DNA from: Amycolatopsis sp. CA-126428 | Lineage (GTDB): Bacteria > Actinomycetota > Actinomycetes > Mycobacteriales > Pseudonocardiaceae | Assembly: GCF_002904335.1 (NCBI RefSeq) | Contig: NZ_PPHF01000030.1 | Location: 186,001-250,000 of the forward strand | Reading direction: 5' to 3' | Length of the DNA stretch: 64,000 bases | Shown: positions 41,853 through 50,718 of the stretch, piece by piece | Numbering within the stretch: the first letter of the stretch is position 1 | How the letters are laid out: every line of letters begins with the position of its first letter | The notes under the pieces: model-generated | Database searches by the model: none | Seen by the model: the letters and a program-made list of their open reading frames with translations, nothing else | What the model was told of the DNA's origin: nothing | Program-made: the position numbers and the translations under genes

Positions 41853-44008
41853 TGCGGGCCTCTCCCATGCCGATGATCGAACCCCAGCCGGACCAGCCCG
41901 CCGCACCCGATGCGGACCGCGGGCGGACCCGGCTCGCCCGGAAATGGGCGTACCTGCTCAGCGGCGTGACAGTCGTCTCGCTGAGCCGGGAGGAGCTCGA
42001 CGTGGAGCTCGGCGGCCTCCTCGGCCTGCTCTGCGATGCGCTGCACCGCGGCGATTCCGCGCACCGAACGCCCCCGGACCTGAGCCCGGCCGAGCGGATC
42101 GGCGCGCGGCTGGTCGCCCTCGGCTACGTCGGCGAGCCCGGGCTGCGGTGCACGCTCGAGGTCCTCGGGAAGGGCCTGCCCGCGCTGCCCGAATTCCAGG
42201 CGGTGGAGGGCGCCGCCGACCGGGTCGTCGCGGCGCTGGGCGCGCTGTCCTGCGGCTTCCTGCTCGCGCACGAGCGCAGCGTCCTCGACCAGCAGGAGAT
42301 CATGCACCTGTCGCTGCTCAAAGCGGTGCGGGACGCCCAGTGGAACCTGAAGCAGAGCGAAGCGCGTTTCGACGAAGTCGTGACGTCGTCGGCGAGCGGG
42401 ATCGCCGTCGTCGCCCTCGACGGCCGGATCGTGCGGGCCAACGCGGCGCTGGCCGAGATGCTCGGGCACCCGGTCGGCGAGCTGGCCGGCTCGGTGCTCT
42501 ACGACGTCGTCCACCCCGAATCCGTCGAGGTCCTCCGCGACGCGATGATGGCGCTCCTGGACGGCGGCAAGGAGCGGATCCGGCAGTCGGAGCGGTTGCT
42601 GCGCCGGGACGGCGACGTCGTCCGCATCTCGCTCACCGCCTCGCTGCTGCGCGACGCCGATGACCGGCCGTCCCACTTCGTCGTCGTGATCGAGGACGGC
42701 ACCGAGCTGATGCTGCTGCAGGGCGAGCTGAGCCGCCAGGCGCTGCACGACGTCCTCACCGGGCTGCCGAACCGCCAGTACTTCGGCACTCACCTGGAAA
42801 CGGCGCTGCGGCGCGCCGACCCGGCGTACGGTGTCACGCTGTTCCACGTCGACCTCGACGCGTTCGGCATGGTCTGCAACAGCCTCGGCCGCCGCGTCGG
42901 CGAGCAGCTGCTGGTGCACTTCGCGCAGCGGCTCAAGGCGGTGATGGCCCGCGAAAACGCCATGATCGCGCGGTTCCACAGCGACGAGTTCGGCATCCTG
43001 GTCGAGAACACCGAGTCGACGCCGGACATCGACACCATCGTGCGCGCGATCAACGACGAGCTCGCCGAGCCGTTCTTCGTCGACGGGCACGGGCTCGCGC
43101 TGTCGGCCAGCGCCGGGGTGGTGCACCGGCCGGCGAAGGGCATCGACCCGGTGGAACTGCTGCGCCAGGCGGACCAGACGCTGCGGCGCGCCAAGGACCG
43201 GCGCCGCGGCCAGTGGCGGATGTTCGACCGGGAGGCCGACGCCCACGACCGGCGGACGCAGGCGCGGGCCGTCGGCATGGCCGGCGCCTGGGAACACGGC
43301 GAGATCGGCGTGCGGTACCGGCCGATGGCGCGGCTGGCGGACGGCGGAGCCGCCGGTGTCGAAGCCCGCCTGCACTGGAACCGGCCGGACGACACGGCGC
43401 TTTCGCACGAATGCTGCGTGGAACTCGCCGAGTCGACCGGGCTCATGCTGCCGCTCGGCGACTGGCTGCTGCGCGCCACGGCCCGTCAGGGCGAGTGGTG
43501 GCGGCAGCGCGCGGGCTTCGGCCGCTCCATGGTCGTCGGCCTGACCGGGCACCAGGTGTCGGACGACGCGCTCGGCACGCGCGTGACGCGGTTGCTGGCG
43601 GACACCGGCCTGCCGCCCGAGCAACTGCTGCTCGGGGTCCCGGCCGGGGCGCTCCCGGTGTCCGGCGTCATGGAGAACGTCGTCGCACTGACCGACCTCG
43701 GCGTGCACGTCATGCTCGACGAGTTCGGGCTGGGGCCCGACGACCTGCGGGCGATCGAGGACCTGCCGGTGGACATCGTGCGCGTCGACCGGCGGCTTGC
43801 GGAGTGGCAGGCGTGGTCGGACTCGACGTTCCTCGGCGCCCTCGTGCCGCTGGTCCGGCAGGTCGGCGCGACGCTCGTCGTCGACGGGATCCACACCGAA
43901 GACCAGGCGAACTGGTGGCGCACGGCCGGCGCGGAGCTGGCGACCGGCGACTACTTCGGGGTGGCCAGGCCGCCGGCCGAGCTCGCCGGGCAGTTCGCCG
44001 GCACCTGA
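41852..44008 (+). CDS. PAS-GGDEF-EAL protein with degenerate catalytic motifs
   Basis: 718 residues. An N-terminal helical region (1-165), a PAS domain (about 170-290), GGDEF-like domain (about 300-450) and EAL-like domain (about 465-718). The cyclase signature is HSDEF near residue 376 instead of GGDEF. The phosphodiesterase signature is VEARLHW (Glu504), and DEFGLG (Asp623) and DGIHTE also deviate from the active consensus. It is probably a c-di-GMP receptor or scaffold rather than an enzyme. Its 3' end overlaps the convergent EamA gene by 58 bases. No membrane segment is seen. Confidence 0.88.
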   Translation: MRASPMPMIEPQPDQPAAPDADRGRTRLARKWAYLLSGVTVVSLSREELDVELGGLLGLLCDALHRGDSAHRTPPDLSPAERIGARLVALGYVGEPGLRCTLEVLGKGLPALPEFQAVEGAADRVVAALGALSCGFLLAHERSVLDQQEIMHLSLLKAVRDAQWNLKQSEARFDEVVTSSASGIAVVALDGRIVRANAALAEMLGHPVGELAGSVLYDVVHPESVEVLRDAMMALLDGGKERIRQSERLLRRDGDVVRISLTASLLRDADDRPSHFVVVIEDGTELMLLQGELSRQALHDVLTGLPNRQYFGTHLETALRRADPAYGVTLFHVDLDAFGMVCNSLGRRVGEQLLVHFAQRLKAVMARENAMIARFHSDEFGILVENTESTPDIDTIVRAINDELAEPFFVDGHGLALSASAGVVHRPAKGIDPVELLRQADQTLRRAKDRRRGQWRMFDREADAHDRRTQARAVGMAGAWEHGEIGVRYRPMARLADGGAAGVEARLHWNRPDDTALSHECCVELAESTGLMLPLGDWLLRATARQGEWWRQRAGFGRSMVVGLTGHQVSDDALGTRVTRLLADTGLPPEQLLLGVPAGALPVSGVMENVVALTDLGVHVMLDEFGLGPDDLRAIEDLPVDIVRVDRRLAEWQAWSDSTFLGALVPLVRQVGATLVVDGIHTEDQANWWRTAGAELATGDYFGVARPPAELAGQFAGT

Positions 44009-44871
44009 GGCTGCCACCGGGTCAGGCCGACGGCGACGAGCACGACCGCCATGCCACCGATCACCCGGAGCGACAGCGGCTCGCCGAGGAAGAGCGCGCC
44101 GAGCGCGACCGACACGACGGGCAGCAGGTAGCCGACCGTCGCCGCGGCGGTCGGGCCTTCGTCGGAGAGGATCCGGTAGTTCAGGTAGAAGGTGATCCCG
44201 GTCCCGAAGACGCCGAGGATCGTCACGGCGACGACGGCGGTGAGCGTGAGGTGCGGTGCCGTGCCCGCGACCGGCAGCGCGAGGGCGGTCAGCGCGGTGG
44301 CGGTCATCAGCTGCGCGGCCGACAGCGCGAGCGGAGCGCCGTCCGGCGGCAGTTTCCTGGCCATGTAAGCGAACGCGATCGCGTAGCTGAGGCCGGCGCC
44401 GAGCAGGGCGAGCGCACCCGTGCTCAGCAGCCCCGACTGCTGCCACGGCGCGAAGATCACCACGATGCCGGCGAAGCCGAGGGCCAGCCCGAGCAGCCGC
44501 GCGGGGTTGAGCCGCCGTTCGGTGCCGAGCGCGACGCCGATCAGCAGCGACCACAGCGGGGTGGTGGCGTTCATGACGCCGGCGATCCCGGAGTCGACGG
44601 TGCGTTCCCCGATGCCGAACAGCGCGAACGGCAGGGCGTTGCAGAAGAACGCCGCGACGATCAGCCGGGTCCACGTCCCGCGATCCCGGGGCAGCCGCTG
44701 CCGGGCCGCGAAGGCCATGACCAAGAGCGTCAGCGCGCCGAGGGCGCACCGGACGAGGGTGAGGTGGACGGGGCTCAGGCCGGTCAGGGCCAGCTTGATC
44801 CAGAGGAAACCCGAGCCCCACAGCAGGGCCAGCACCACTATGCGCGCCGAGGCGCCCCGTCCACCGTTCAT
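43951..44871 (-). CDS. EamA/DMT-family transporter
   Basis: 306 residues with ten predicted membrane helices in two EamA repeats: LLWGSGFLWIKLALTGLSP at the start and YLLPVVSVALGALFLGEPLS in the second repeat. Such proteins export metabolites or amino acids; the substrate is unknown. Its stop lies 58 bases inside the convergent GGDEF/EAL gene. Confidence 0.9.
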   Translation of the reverse strand: MNGGRGASARIVVLALLWGSGFLWIKLALTGLSPVHLTLVRCALGALTLLVMAFAARQRLPRDRGTWTRLIVAAFFCNALPFALFGIGERTVDSGIAGVMNATTPLWSLLIGVALGTERRLNPARLLGLALGFAGIVVIFAPWQQSGLLSTGALALLGAGLSYAIAFAYMARKLPPDGAPLALSAAQLMTATALTALALPVAGTAPHLTLTAVVAVTILGVFGTGITFYLNYRILSDEGPTAAATVGYLLPVVSVALGALFLGEPLSLRVIGGMAVVLVAVGLTRWQPQVPANCPASSAGGLATPK

Positions 44872-44898
44872 GAGAGCAACGGTGCCGAAAAAGATCTA

Positions 44899-47019
44899 TC
44901 AGGACAAGCGAAGAGTTCTGGAGGGATCGTTAAGGCTTTCTACAGTGTCTTGGCGCCAGAGCCGGTCGCCGAACAACGCCAGCGCGGCGGGCAGCAGGAC
45001 ACCGCGGACGATCGTCGCGTCGAGCAGGATCGCGAACGCCATGCCGAGACCGAGCATCTTGTACTCGATCGCGGCGAGGCTGAGGAAGACGCTGAACACC
45101 CCGGTCATGATCAGCGCGGCGCTCGTCACCACGCCGGAACTGCTCGCGGTGCCTTCGACGATCGCCTGCCGGGCCGGCACCCCCGGCCGCCGCCGTTCGC
45201 GGATCCGGCTGAGGATGAACACGTGGTAGTCGGTGCTCAGGCCGAACAGCAGCACGAAGAGGAACATCGGCAGCCAGCCGAGCACCCCGCCGTAGGGCGT
45301 GAAACCCAGTAGGGGCGCCAGAAAGCCGCCCTGGAACACCAGGGTGAGCACGCCGTAGGCGGCGCCGACCGAAAGCAGGTTGAGCAGGATCGACACCACC
45401 GGCACCGCGACCGACCGGAACACCACGAGCAGCAGCACGAACGCGAGCAGCAGGATGAACCCGAAGGTGTACGGCGCCCGGGCGAGCACCTGCGTGGTGA
45501 AGTCGTGGGCTTCGGCGGTCCGGCCGGCCACCGCGTACCCGACGCCGCCGATCCGCCCGACCGTTTGCGGCAGCAGGGTTTCGCGCAACGCTGTGAGCGT
45601 GCGGCTCGCCGCTTCGTCGTTGCCGGTGCCGCCGAGCGGGATCCGGACGACGAGCGCCTGGTCCACCGGGACGACGACAGCCGGTTGCGGTACCGCCGCG
45701 GTGAGCTCGCCGATCGCCCGGCGCAGGGCAGGCGTGTCGACCGGGCCGCCGCGGGTGTTCCAGAGGACGACGTGCGCGGGCATGGTGAGGCCGGGAAACG
45801 CTTCCTGGACGCGGACGGCCGCGTCGATCACCGGGATGCTGCGTGGCAGGCTCTCGGTCGGGGCCGGGTCCTGCAGCCGCATCCCCAGCGCGGGCAAGGT
45901 GAGCAGCACGAGCAAGGCGGTCGCGAGGCCGCTCCACACCGCGGGTCGCCGGGTGACGACGGTCGCCACGGCCGCCCAGAACCGGGAGCGCGTCTTTCGT
46001 CGCCCCAGCCACGGGATCCGGCCGCGGTCGAGGCGGGAGCCGAGCAGGGAAAGCGTCGCGGGCAGCACGGTCACCGCCGCCAGCACGGCCAGGCCGACGA
46101 CGAGGATCGTGCCCGCGGTCAGGCCCCGGAGGTTGTCGAGCCCGGTGAACAGCAGGCCGGTCACGCACAGCACGACGGTCAGTCCCGACACGACGATCAC
46201 GTGCCCCGACGTCCGCGCCGCGATCCGGATCGACTCGTCGACGCCGTGTTCGCATTCCTCGCGGACCCGGCGCAGGAAGAACAGCGAGTAGTCGACGCCG
46301 ACCGCCATGCCGATCAGCAGCGTGATCGCGGAAGTCGCGCTGTTGACCGGGATCCAGTTGTCCACAACGGACAGGAAGCCGAAGGTGGCGAACACCGCGG
46401 TACCCGCCAGCAGGACCGGGATCGCGGCCGCGACCAGCGAGCCGAACACGACCAGCAGGATCAGCACGGTGATCGGGAGCGAGCGGGCTTCGGACCGCCC
46501 GATGTCCTCCTTGATGCTCTGGTCGACCGCGCCGGACACGGTGAGGTCGCCGGCCTGGGCCAGCCGGACGCCCGCGTGCCGGGCGGCGACCGTGTCGACG
46601 GCCGCGGTCGCTGTTGCCAGGCGCGTGCGGATTTCCGCTCCGGTGCCGGTGATCCGGAAAGTGACCAGTTCCGACCGGCTGTCGGCGGAGACCTGGGAGC
46701 GGATGTCCGCGGCCGCGCCGGACGTGGCCAACGTGGTCACGAGGTCGGCCGTGGCCGCTCGGGACAGGGGCTGGACGAGGACGTTCTCCCAGAAGGGTTC
46801 GCGGGTGTGCTGGCGGTCGAGGACGGCTTGGCCGGTTCCGGCGTCGCCGGCGGGGCTGGATCGCGCGTCGGTGCCGGGGGCGAACGTGCCGGCGGCCCAG
46901 GCCAGCGCGACGAGCGCCAGCCAGCCGAGGATCGCGGCGGCGCGGTGCCGCAGCGACCAGTTCGTGACGGCTTCGACCACCGGCCCCCGCCGGTGAGCCG
47001 GGGTGCCTGCAGGCAGCAT
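44899..47019 (-). CDS. MMPL/RND-family transporter
   Basis: 706 residues. Two sets of membrane helices with large periplasmic loops after TM1 and TM7, as in mycobacterial MmpL and antibiotic-exporting homologues. Motifs include LIGMAVGVDYSLFFLRRVRE and VLLFGLSTDYHVFILSRIRE, the paired Asp-Tyr proton-relay segments of TM4 and TM10. It probably exports a lipid or small hydrophobic compound by proton antiport. An ArsR-type operon lies 120 bases upstream and may control it. Confidence 0.93.
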   Translation of the reverse strand: MLPAGTPAHRRGPVVEAVTNWSLRHRAAAILGWLALVALAWAAGTFAPGTDARSSPAGDAGTGQAVLDRQHTREPFWENVLVQPLSRAATADLVTTLATSGAAADIRSQVSADSRSELVTFRITGTGAEIRTRLATATAAVDTVAARHAGVRLAQAGDLTVSGAVDQSIKEDIGRSEARSLPITVLILLVVFGSLVAAAIPVLLAGTAVFATFGFLSVVDNWIPVNSATSAITLLIGMAVGVDYSLFFLRRVREECEHGVDESIRIAARTSGHVIVVSGLTVVLCVTGLLFTGLDNLRGLTAGTILVVGLAVLAAVTVLPATLSLLGSRLDRGRIPWLGRRKTRSRFWAAVATVVTRRPAVWSGLATALLVLLTLPALGMRLQDPAPTESLPRSIPVIDAAVRVQEAFPGLTMPAHVVLWNTRGGPVDTPALRRAIGELTAAVPQPAVVVPVDQALVVRIPLGGTGNDEAASRTLTALRETLLPQTVGRIGGVGYAVAGRTAEAHDFTTQVLARAPYTFGFILLLAFVLLLVVFRSVAVPVVSILLNLLSVGAAYGVLTLVFQGGFLAPLLGFTPYGGVLGWLPMFLFVLLFGLSTDYHVFILSRIRERRRPGVPARQAIVEGTASSSGVVTSAALIMTGVFSVFLSLAAIEYKMLGLGMAFAILLDATIVRGVLLPAALALFGDRLWRQDTVESLNDPSRTLRLS

Positions 47020-47058
47020 GAACTAAGGTCCTCTCGTGAAGGAGTGATCCGATGAGAG

Positions 47059-47074
47059 CTCGCCCTCGGGCGAG
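47059..47074. other. Short GC-rich hairpin between ArsR operon and MMPL gene
   Basis: CTCGCCCTCGGGCGAG folds into a 7-bp stem with a 2-base loop. No T-tract follows on either strand, so it is either a weak terminator or an mRNA structure. It is the only notable element in the 117 bases between these genes. Confidence 0.35.
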
Positions 47075-47136
47075 GTGGTTGCTTCTTCCTCCTGGGCCGC
47101 CGAGTTGCCGCTCGGCGGTTCAGGGCCTTCATCCGG

Positions 47137-47385
47137 TCAGTCGACCTCCTTGAGCACGTGTTCGATGGACCGCAAGCGGTCCTGGACGTCCCGCAGCTGC
47201 CGTTCGGTTTCTTCCTGCGTCCGGACGGCTTTCTCGGCCAGCGACCGGTATTCGTGCTCCCGCGCCAGCTTCGCCTTGGCGCGCCAGGTCGAGGCCAGCT
47301 GCACGATCGCGATCGAGAGCACGACCGTGATCAGGACGAAGACCCCGGTCACGCCGATGATCTCCTGCCACTGGTGCCAGTTCAT
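47137..47385 (-). CDS. Small membrane protein with coiled-coil tail, ArsR-linked
   Basis: 82 residues. One N-terminal membrane helix (GVFVLITVVLSIAIVQLA) followed by a charged coiled coil (EKAVRTQEETERQLRDVQDR). No enzymatic motif. The ATG overlaps the ArsR-type gene by 4 bases, so they are translated together. It may sense or modulate membrane state for the regulator, which is speculation. Confidence 0.75.
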   Translation of the reverse strand: MNWHQWQEIIGVTGVFVLITVVLSIAIVQLASTWRAKAKLAREHEYRSLAEKAVRTQEETERQLRDVQDRLRSIEHVLKEVD

Positions 47386-47723
47386 GTCCGTCCCTCCTCG
47401 CCGTCCCCCTGGACGGATTCCGGTGTGGTGAGCGTCGGCACGGCGGCCGCGATCGCTTGTGGCGTCAGGACGGCGGAGAACGGCGTGACCTCGTAGAACC
47501 GCAGTGTCTTGCCGTCCTCGCCGACTTCGGAGCTGGCGGAGACCAGGCCCGCGGCTTCCAGCTTGCGCAGGTGGACCTGCAGCAGCGCGCGGCTGATCCG
47601 CAGCTCGCGGGCCAGCTTGCTGACGTAGGTGCGTTCGGCGGACAGGGCCGCGATGATCCGCAGCCGGTGCGGGTTGCCGAGGGCGCCCAGCTGCCGCAGG
47701 AGCTCGTCGCCGGTCGTCCACAT
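47382..47723 (-). CDS. ArsR-type winged-helix regulator
   Basis: 113 residues. LGALGNPHRLRIIAALSAER, then the recognition region LARELRISRALLQVHLRKLE and a wing. No metal-binding Cys pair is present, so it is not a typical arsenic sensor. It starts an operon with the small membrane protein and lies upstream of the MMPL exporter gene, a likely target. Confidence 0.88.
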   Translation of the reverse strand: MWTTGDELLRQLGALGNPHRLRIIAALSAERTYVSKLARELRISRALLQVHLRKLEAAGLVSASSEVGEDGKTLRFYEVTPFSAVLTPQAIAAAVPTLTTPESVQGDGEEGRT

Positions 47724-47778
47724 GCAAACAAAAGTTAGCAGGTGGCCGCCGGCGGCGCCATCGGGGTGATCCCGGAGA

Positions 47779-48165
47779 TCACATCGGGTGTTCGAGCCAG
47801 ACGTTCGGCTCGACGTAGGTCGCGGTGTCGTACGCGGTCGACGCGTACACCGGCGCGATGCCGCCCGGGATGAAGTTCTCGCCGTCCTGGAGCTTCACGC
47901 CCGTCCAGTCGTGCCAGTCCGCCAGGGAGGCCGCCAGCGTCACCGCGAACGGGCACACCTTCACCACGCGCGCCCCCCAGCCGCTCGTGGGTGCGCAGCC
48001 AGCGGTCGGCCAGGAGGCCGTCGGGACGGCGGCGGGCCGCGTACTCCGGCATCGGGACCGCCGGCTCGGCCTCCTGGCCGATCGGGCGGACCGAGACGAT
48101 CAGCTTGCGCAGCCCCGTTTCCGCCGCCCGCGCGTTCAGGGCCCCATGCGGCGGCCGCGAGTCGG
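47779..48165 (-). pseudogene. C-terminal remnant of a DUF3556-like membrane protein gene
   Basis: Two frames join as AAETGLRKLIVSVRPIGQEA to ADRWLRTHERLGG, then after a shift near 47975 RVVKVCPFAVTLAASLADWH, GVKLQDGENFIPGG and STAYDTATYVEPNVW. This resembles the C-terminus of DUF3556 membrane proteins. The rest of the gene is missing; a tandem duplication begins just beyond its truncated end. Confidence 0.55.
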
Positions 48166-48171
48166 CGGGCT

Positions 48172-48405
48172 GGGCGGCTCGGGGGCGCCCCCCGTCTTCC
48201 ACGCTACCGGCACGCACCGACAGTTTCGGCGCGGCCGGCACGCGCGGTCCGAAGTTGTCCACGACCCTCCGGCGCTAGACCGGGCCGGTCCGGCTCCGGG
48301 CGGCTCGGGGGCGCCCCCCGTCTTCCACGCTACCGGCGCGCACCGACAGTTTCGGCGCGGCCCGGCGCGCACAGCCGAACTTGTCCACAGCCGTCCGAGT
48401 CAGAC
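48172..48405. repeat. 126-bp-period imperfect tandem duplication
   Basis: A 65-base block at 48172-48236 recurs at 48298-48362 with a single mismatch. The next 45 bases of each copy are also similar at about 70 percent and contain TTGTCCACG or TTGTCCACA. The block includes CACGCTACCGGC and CGACAGTTTCGGCGCGG. On the minus strand it could form duplicated promoter regions. It lies between the DUF3556 remnant and the DUF2786 gene. Confidence 0.8.
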
Positions 48406-48437
48406 CAGGCTTTCGTCGTGCGGCAACCGGGCGACGC

Positions 48438-49157
48438 TCAGCGCAGGGCTTTCCGGCGGCGGGTCAGCGCGGCCGGGTCGAGGTTCGCCCGGGTACCGGC
48501 GTCGTGGCCGTCGAGGTAGCCGCTGCCGCTGAGTCTTCTGGGCGACGCGGCGCGCAGGTCGCCGTACTCGGAGTCGAACGCGTGCTGCACCATCTGCGCG
48601 CGATCGCGGACCACCAGCTCCGCCGACCGCTCGCCGGGCACCGCTGTGCGGACGGCTTCCTGCTCGGCCTGGGAAAGCCGTTCGTGGACCGCGCGGGCGA
48701 AGCCGTGCAGCCACGTGCGCCGGTACGCGGCCAGGGATTCGCCGGGGAAGAACCCGCCCGGCCGGACTCGGGTCAGCTGCGTGCTCGCCTGCAGCAGGAG
48801 GCTGGTGAACAGCAGCTCCACCCGGCCGAGGTCGGAGCGGAACCCGAACACCGTGACGCTCTCGACCTTCTGGCCGAGGCGGTGCAGCAGCGTCCGGCAG
48901 CGCAGCGGGTACGCGACCGAGGTGAGCAGGCTCGCCTTCTCGCGGCTGTACGGGTCCGCGATCGGGATCTTCAGCGTGCCGATCTCGTCGGTGCCGGCCC
49001 CGGCCGCGGCGAGCATCGCCTGGTCGATGCCGTACCGCGCGACGAGTTCGGCGGCCTTCTGGTTGTACGCCTCGGCTTCCGCCTCGGTGACCGCCGGGTC
49101 TTCGGCCTTCGCCAGCAGCTTGCGGATGCGCTCGAGCTGCGGGTCTGACTCGGTCAT
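48438..49157 (-). CDS. DUF2786-domain protein
   Basis: 239 residues. The N-terminal 45 residues are the DUF2786 helical domain (LERIRKLLAKAEDPAVTEAE, AELVARYGIDQAML). The central part is a conserved extension with RCRTLLHRLGQKVESVTVFG and RTWLHGFARAVHERL. Function unknown in the family, sometimes linked to nucleic-acid or phage proteins. It converges on nothing; the 3' side is the tandem duplication region. Confidence 0.88.
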   Translation of the reverse strand: MTESDPQLERIRKLLAKAEDPAVTEAEAEAYNQKAAELVARYGIDQAMLAAAGAGTDEIGTLKIPIADPYSREKASLLTSVAYPLRCRTLLHRLGQKVESVTVFGFRSDLGRVELLFTSLLLQASTQLTRVRPGGFFPGESLAAYRRTWLHGFARAVHERLSQAEQEAVRTAVPGERSAELVVRDRAQMVQHAFDSEYGDLRAASPRRLSGSGYLDGHDAGTRANLDPAALTRRRKALR

Positions 49158-49174
49158 GGCGAGAGGGTATTCGA

Positions 49175-49762
49175 TCAGGTGTTCGGGCGGGTGGACCGGG
49201 TCGGCGTGTCGAGGTACGCGTCGAGCGTGACGGCCAGCGCCGCTTCGGGTGACGGCGCGAAGCTCGCGTCCGCGAGACCGCCCCACAGCCACAGCTGGGC
49301 GAGGCCGTGCAGCGCCGCCCACAGCGACGCGGCGACCAGCCGCAGGTCGGCACCGGACCGCGCGACCGGTGTCGGCACCGCCGCCACCAGCACGGCGAAG
49401 GTGTCGAACACCGCGCTCGCCGCCGCCGAGAGCGCCGGGTCGTCCGGGTCGACCAGGTCGCGGCGGAACATCAGCTCGAACATCGCCGGGTTGGTGAGCG
49501 CGAAGTCGAGGTAGCTGTGGCAGGCCGCGGTGAGCCGCTCCCGCGGGGACGTTTCCGGCAGCGTCTCCCGGCGGGCGAGCAGGTCGGCGTACCCGCGGGT
49601 CGCGACGGCGGACAGCAGCTCCGCGCGGCCCGAGAAGTGCCGCAGCGGCGCGCCGTGCGAAACCCCGGCGGCCTTGGCGATCCCGCGCAGCGTGACCGCG
49701 CCGACGCCTTCTTCGGCCAGCAGCTCCGACGCCGTCGTGATCAGGCGTTGCCGGGTGCCCAC
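49175..49762 (-). CDS. TetR-family regulator (operon with SGNH hydrolase)
   Basis: 195 residues from a GTG. N-terminal helix-turn-helix ASELLAEEGVGAVTLRGIAK and AGVSHGAPLRHF, then a C-terminal TetR ligand domain of the WHG type. The start lies 22 bases inside the SGNH gene. Two 13-bp palindromes before the operon are likely its binding sites, implying autoregulation. Confidence 0.9.
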   Translation of the reverse strand: MGTRQRLITTASELLAEEGVGAVTLRGIAKAAGVSHGAPLRHFSGRAELLSAVATRGYADLLARRETLPETSPRERLTAACHSYLDFALTNPAMFELMFRRDLVDPDDPALSAAASAVFDTFAVLVAAVPTPVARSGADLRLVAASLWAALHGLAQLWLWGGLADASFAPSPEAALAVTLDAYLDTPTRSTRPNT

Positions 49763-50538
49763 GCCTCGTCCAAGGTCATCGGGAGCAGGTCCGGGCGCTT
49801 CGGGAAGAAGCCGTCGCCGGGCTGGCGGCCGATCAGCCGGTTGCGCGTGCGCGTCACCGCGACCGGCAGGACTTCCCGGAGCAGCCAGTGCAGGTCGGCG
49901 CGCCGGCTGCCGGTCGCCGCGGTGCCGGGCAGCGGGGCGAGCCACGCGGGGTCGTGGTCGAGGCCGAGCCGGGCGAGGACGTAGGCGGCGAGCCGGCGGT
50001 GGCCGTGGGCGGACAGGTGCAGCCGGTCGGCGCCGAAGTAGCGCGAATCGGTGACGGCCTGGTCGGGCCACAGGTCGATGAGCTGGGCGCCGTAGCTGAC
50101 GGCCGCTTCGCGGATGGCCTCGTTGAGCGCGACGATCCGCGGCCGCATCCGGCCGCCCAGCGGCATCCGCCGGGAGACGTCGCTGAGCGTGAACGTCACG
50201 ACCACGGGCGAGATCTCGGTGCAGGCGCGGATGGCGGCGTCGACCCGGCGGGCGACGGTCCGGGCGTCCCAGCCGCGGCTCATGACGTCGTTGCCGCCGC
50301 CGAAGAGGGCGATCAGGTCGGGTGCCAGCCGGGTGGCCGCCGGGAGCTGCTCGGGCACGATCTGGTCGAGCCGGCGTCCGCGGACGGCGAGGTTGGCGTA
50401 GCGGAAGCCGGGCTCGTCCTCGGCCAGGCGGGCGGCGACGAAGTCGGCCCAGCCGCGGTAGTGGCGCTGGTCCGGGTACGGGTCGTCGAGGCCTTCGGCG
50501 CAGCTGTCGCCGACGACGACGAATCGGTGGTAACTCAT
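49741..50538 (-). CDS. SGNH/GDSL hydrolase
   Basis: 265 residues. Block I FVVVGDSCAEGLDD (catalytic Ser), block III FGGGNDVMS, and DRLHLSAHGHRR with the Asp-x2-His pair. No signal peptide, so cytoplasmic. It is probably an esterase or lipase of the MSMEG_0220-like group common in actinobacteria. It is the first gene of a TetR-controlled operon. Confidence 0.92.
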   Translation of the reverse strand: MSYHRFVVVGDSCAEGLDDPYPDQRHYRGWADFVAARLAEDEPGFRYANLAVRGRRLDQIVPEQLPAATRLAPDLIALFGGGNDVMSRGWDARTVARRVDAAIRACTEISPVVVTFTLSDVSRRMPLGGRMRPRIVALNEAIREAAVSYGAQLIDLWPDQAVTDSRYFGADRLHLSAHGHRRLAAYVLARLGLDHDPAWLAPLPGTAATGSRRADLHWLLREVLPVAVTRTRNRLIGRQPGDGFFPKRPDLLPMTLDEAWAPGNA

Positions 50539-50568
50539 CTCGATCTCCGTAACCCGTGGTTCACCTTG

Positions 50569-50605
50569 TAGACACTGTCTATCAAACTTCTGTAGACGGT
50601 GTCTA
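50569..50605 (+). promoter_or_regulatory. Twin 13-bp palindromic operators for the TetR regulator
   Basis: TAGACACTGTCTA at 50569 and TAGACGGTGTCTA at 50593 share TAGAC-N3-GTCTA dyads with a 24-base centre-to-centre distance. They lie 30 bases before the SGNH start and upstream of the divergent FMN-reductase fusion gene, so both transcription units may be repressed together. Confidence 0.7.
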
Positions 50606-50718
50606 CTTCGAGTTCACCCGAGCCAGGGGCCTGGTCCTGCGCCGCGGTGACGAGCCTGACATTCCCGTGGGCTGTTTCGTCGTACCGGTGGCAACCATCG
50701 ACCGAACAGGGGACAACG

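Noticed and set aside
40188..44008. P450 plus c-di-GMP protein as part of a biosynthetic cluster
   Set aside because: No scaffold-forming enzymes, carrier proteins or tailoring partners are adjacent.
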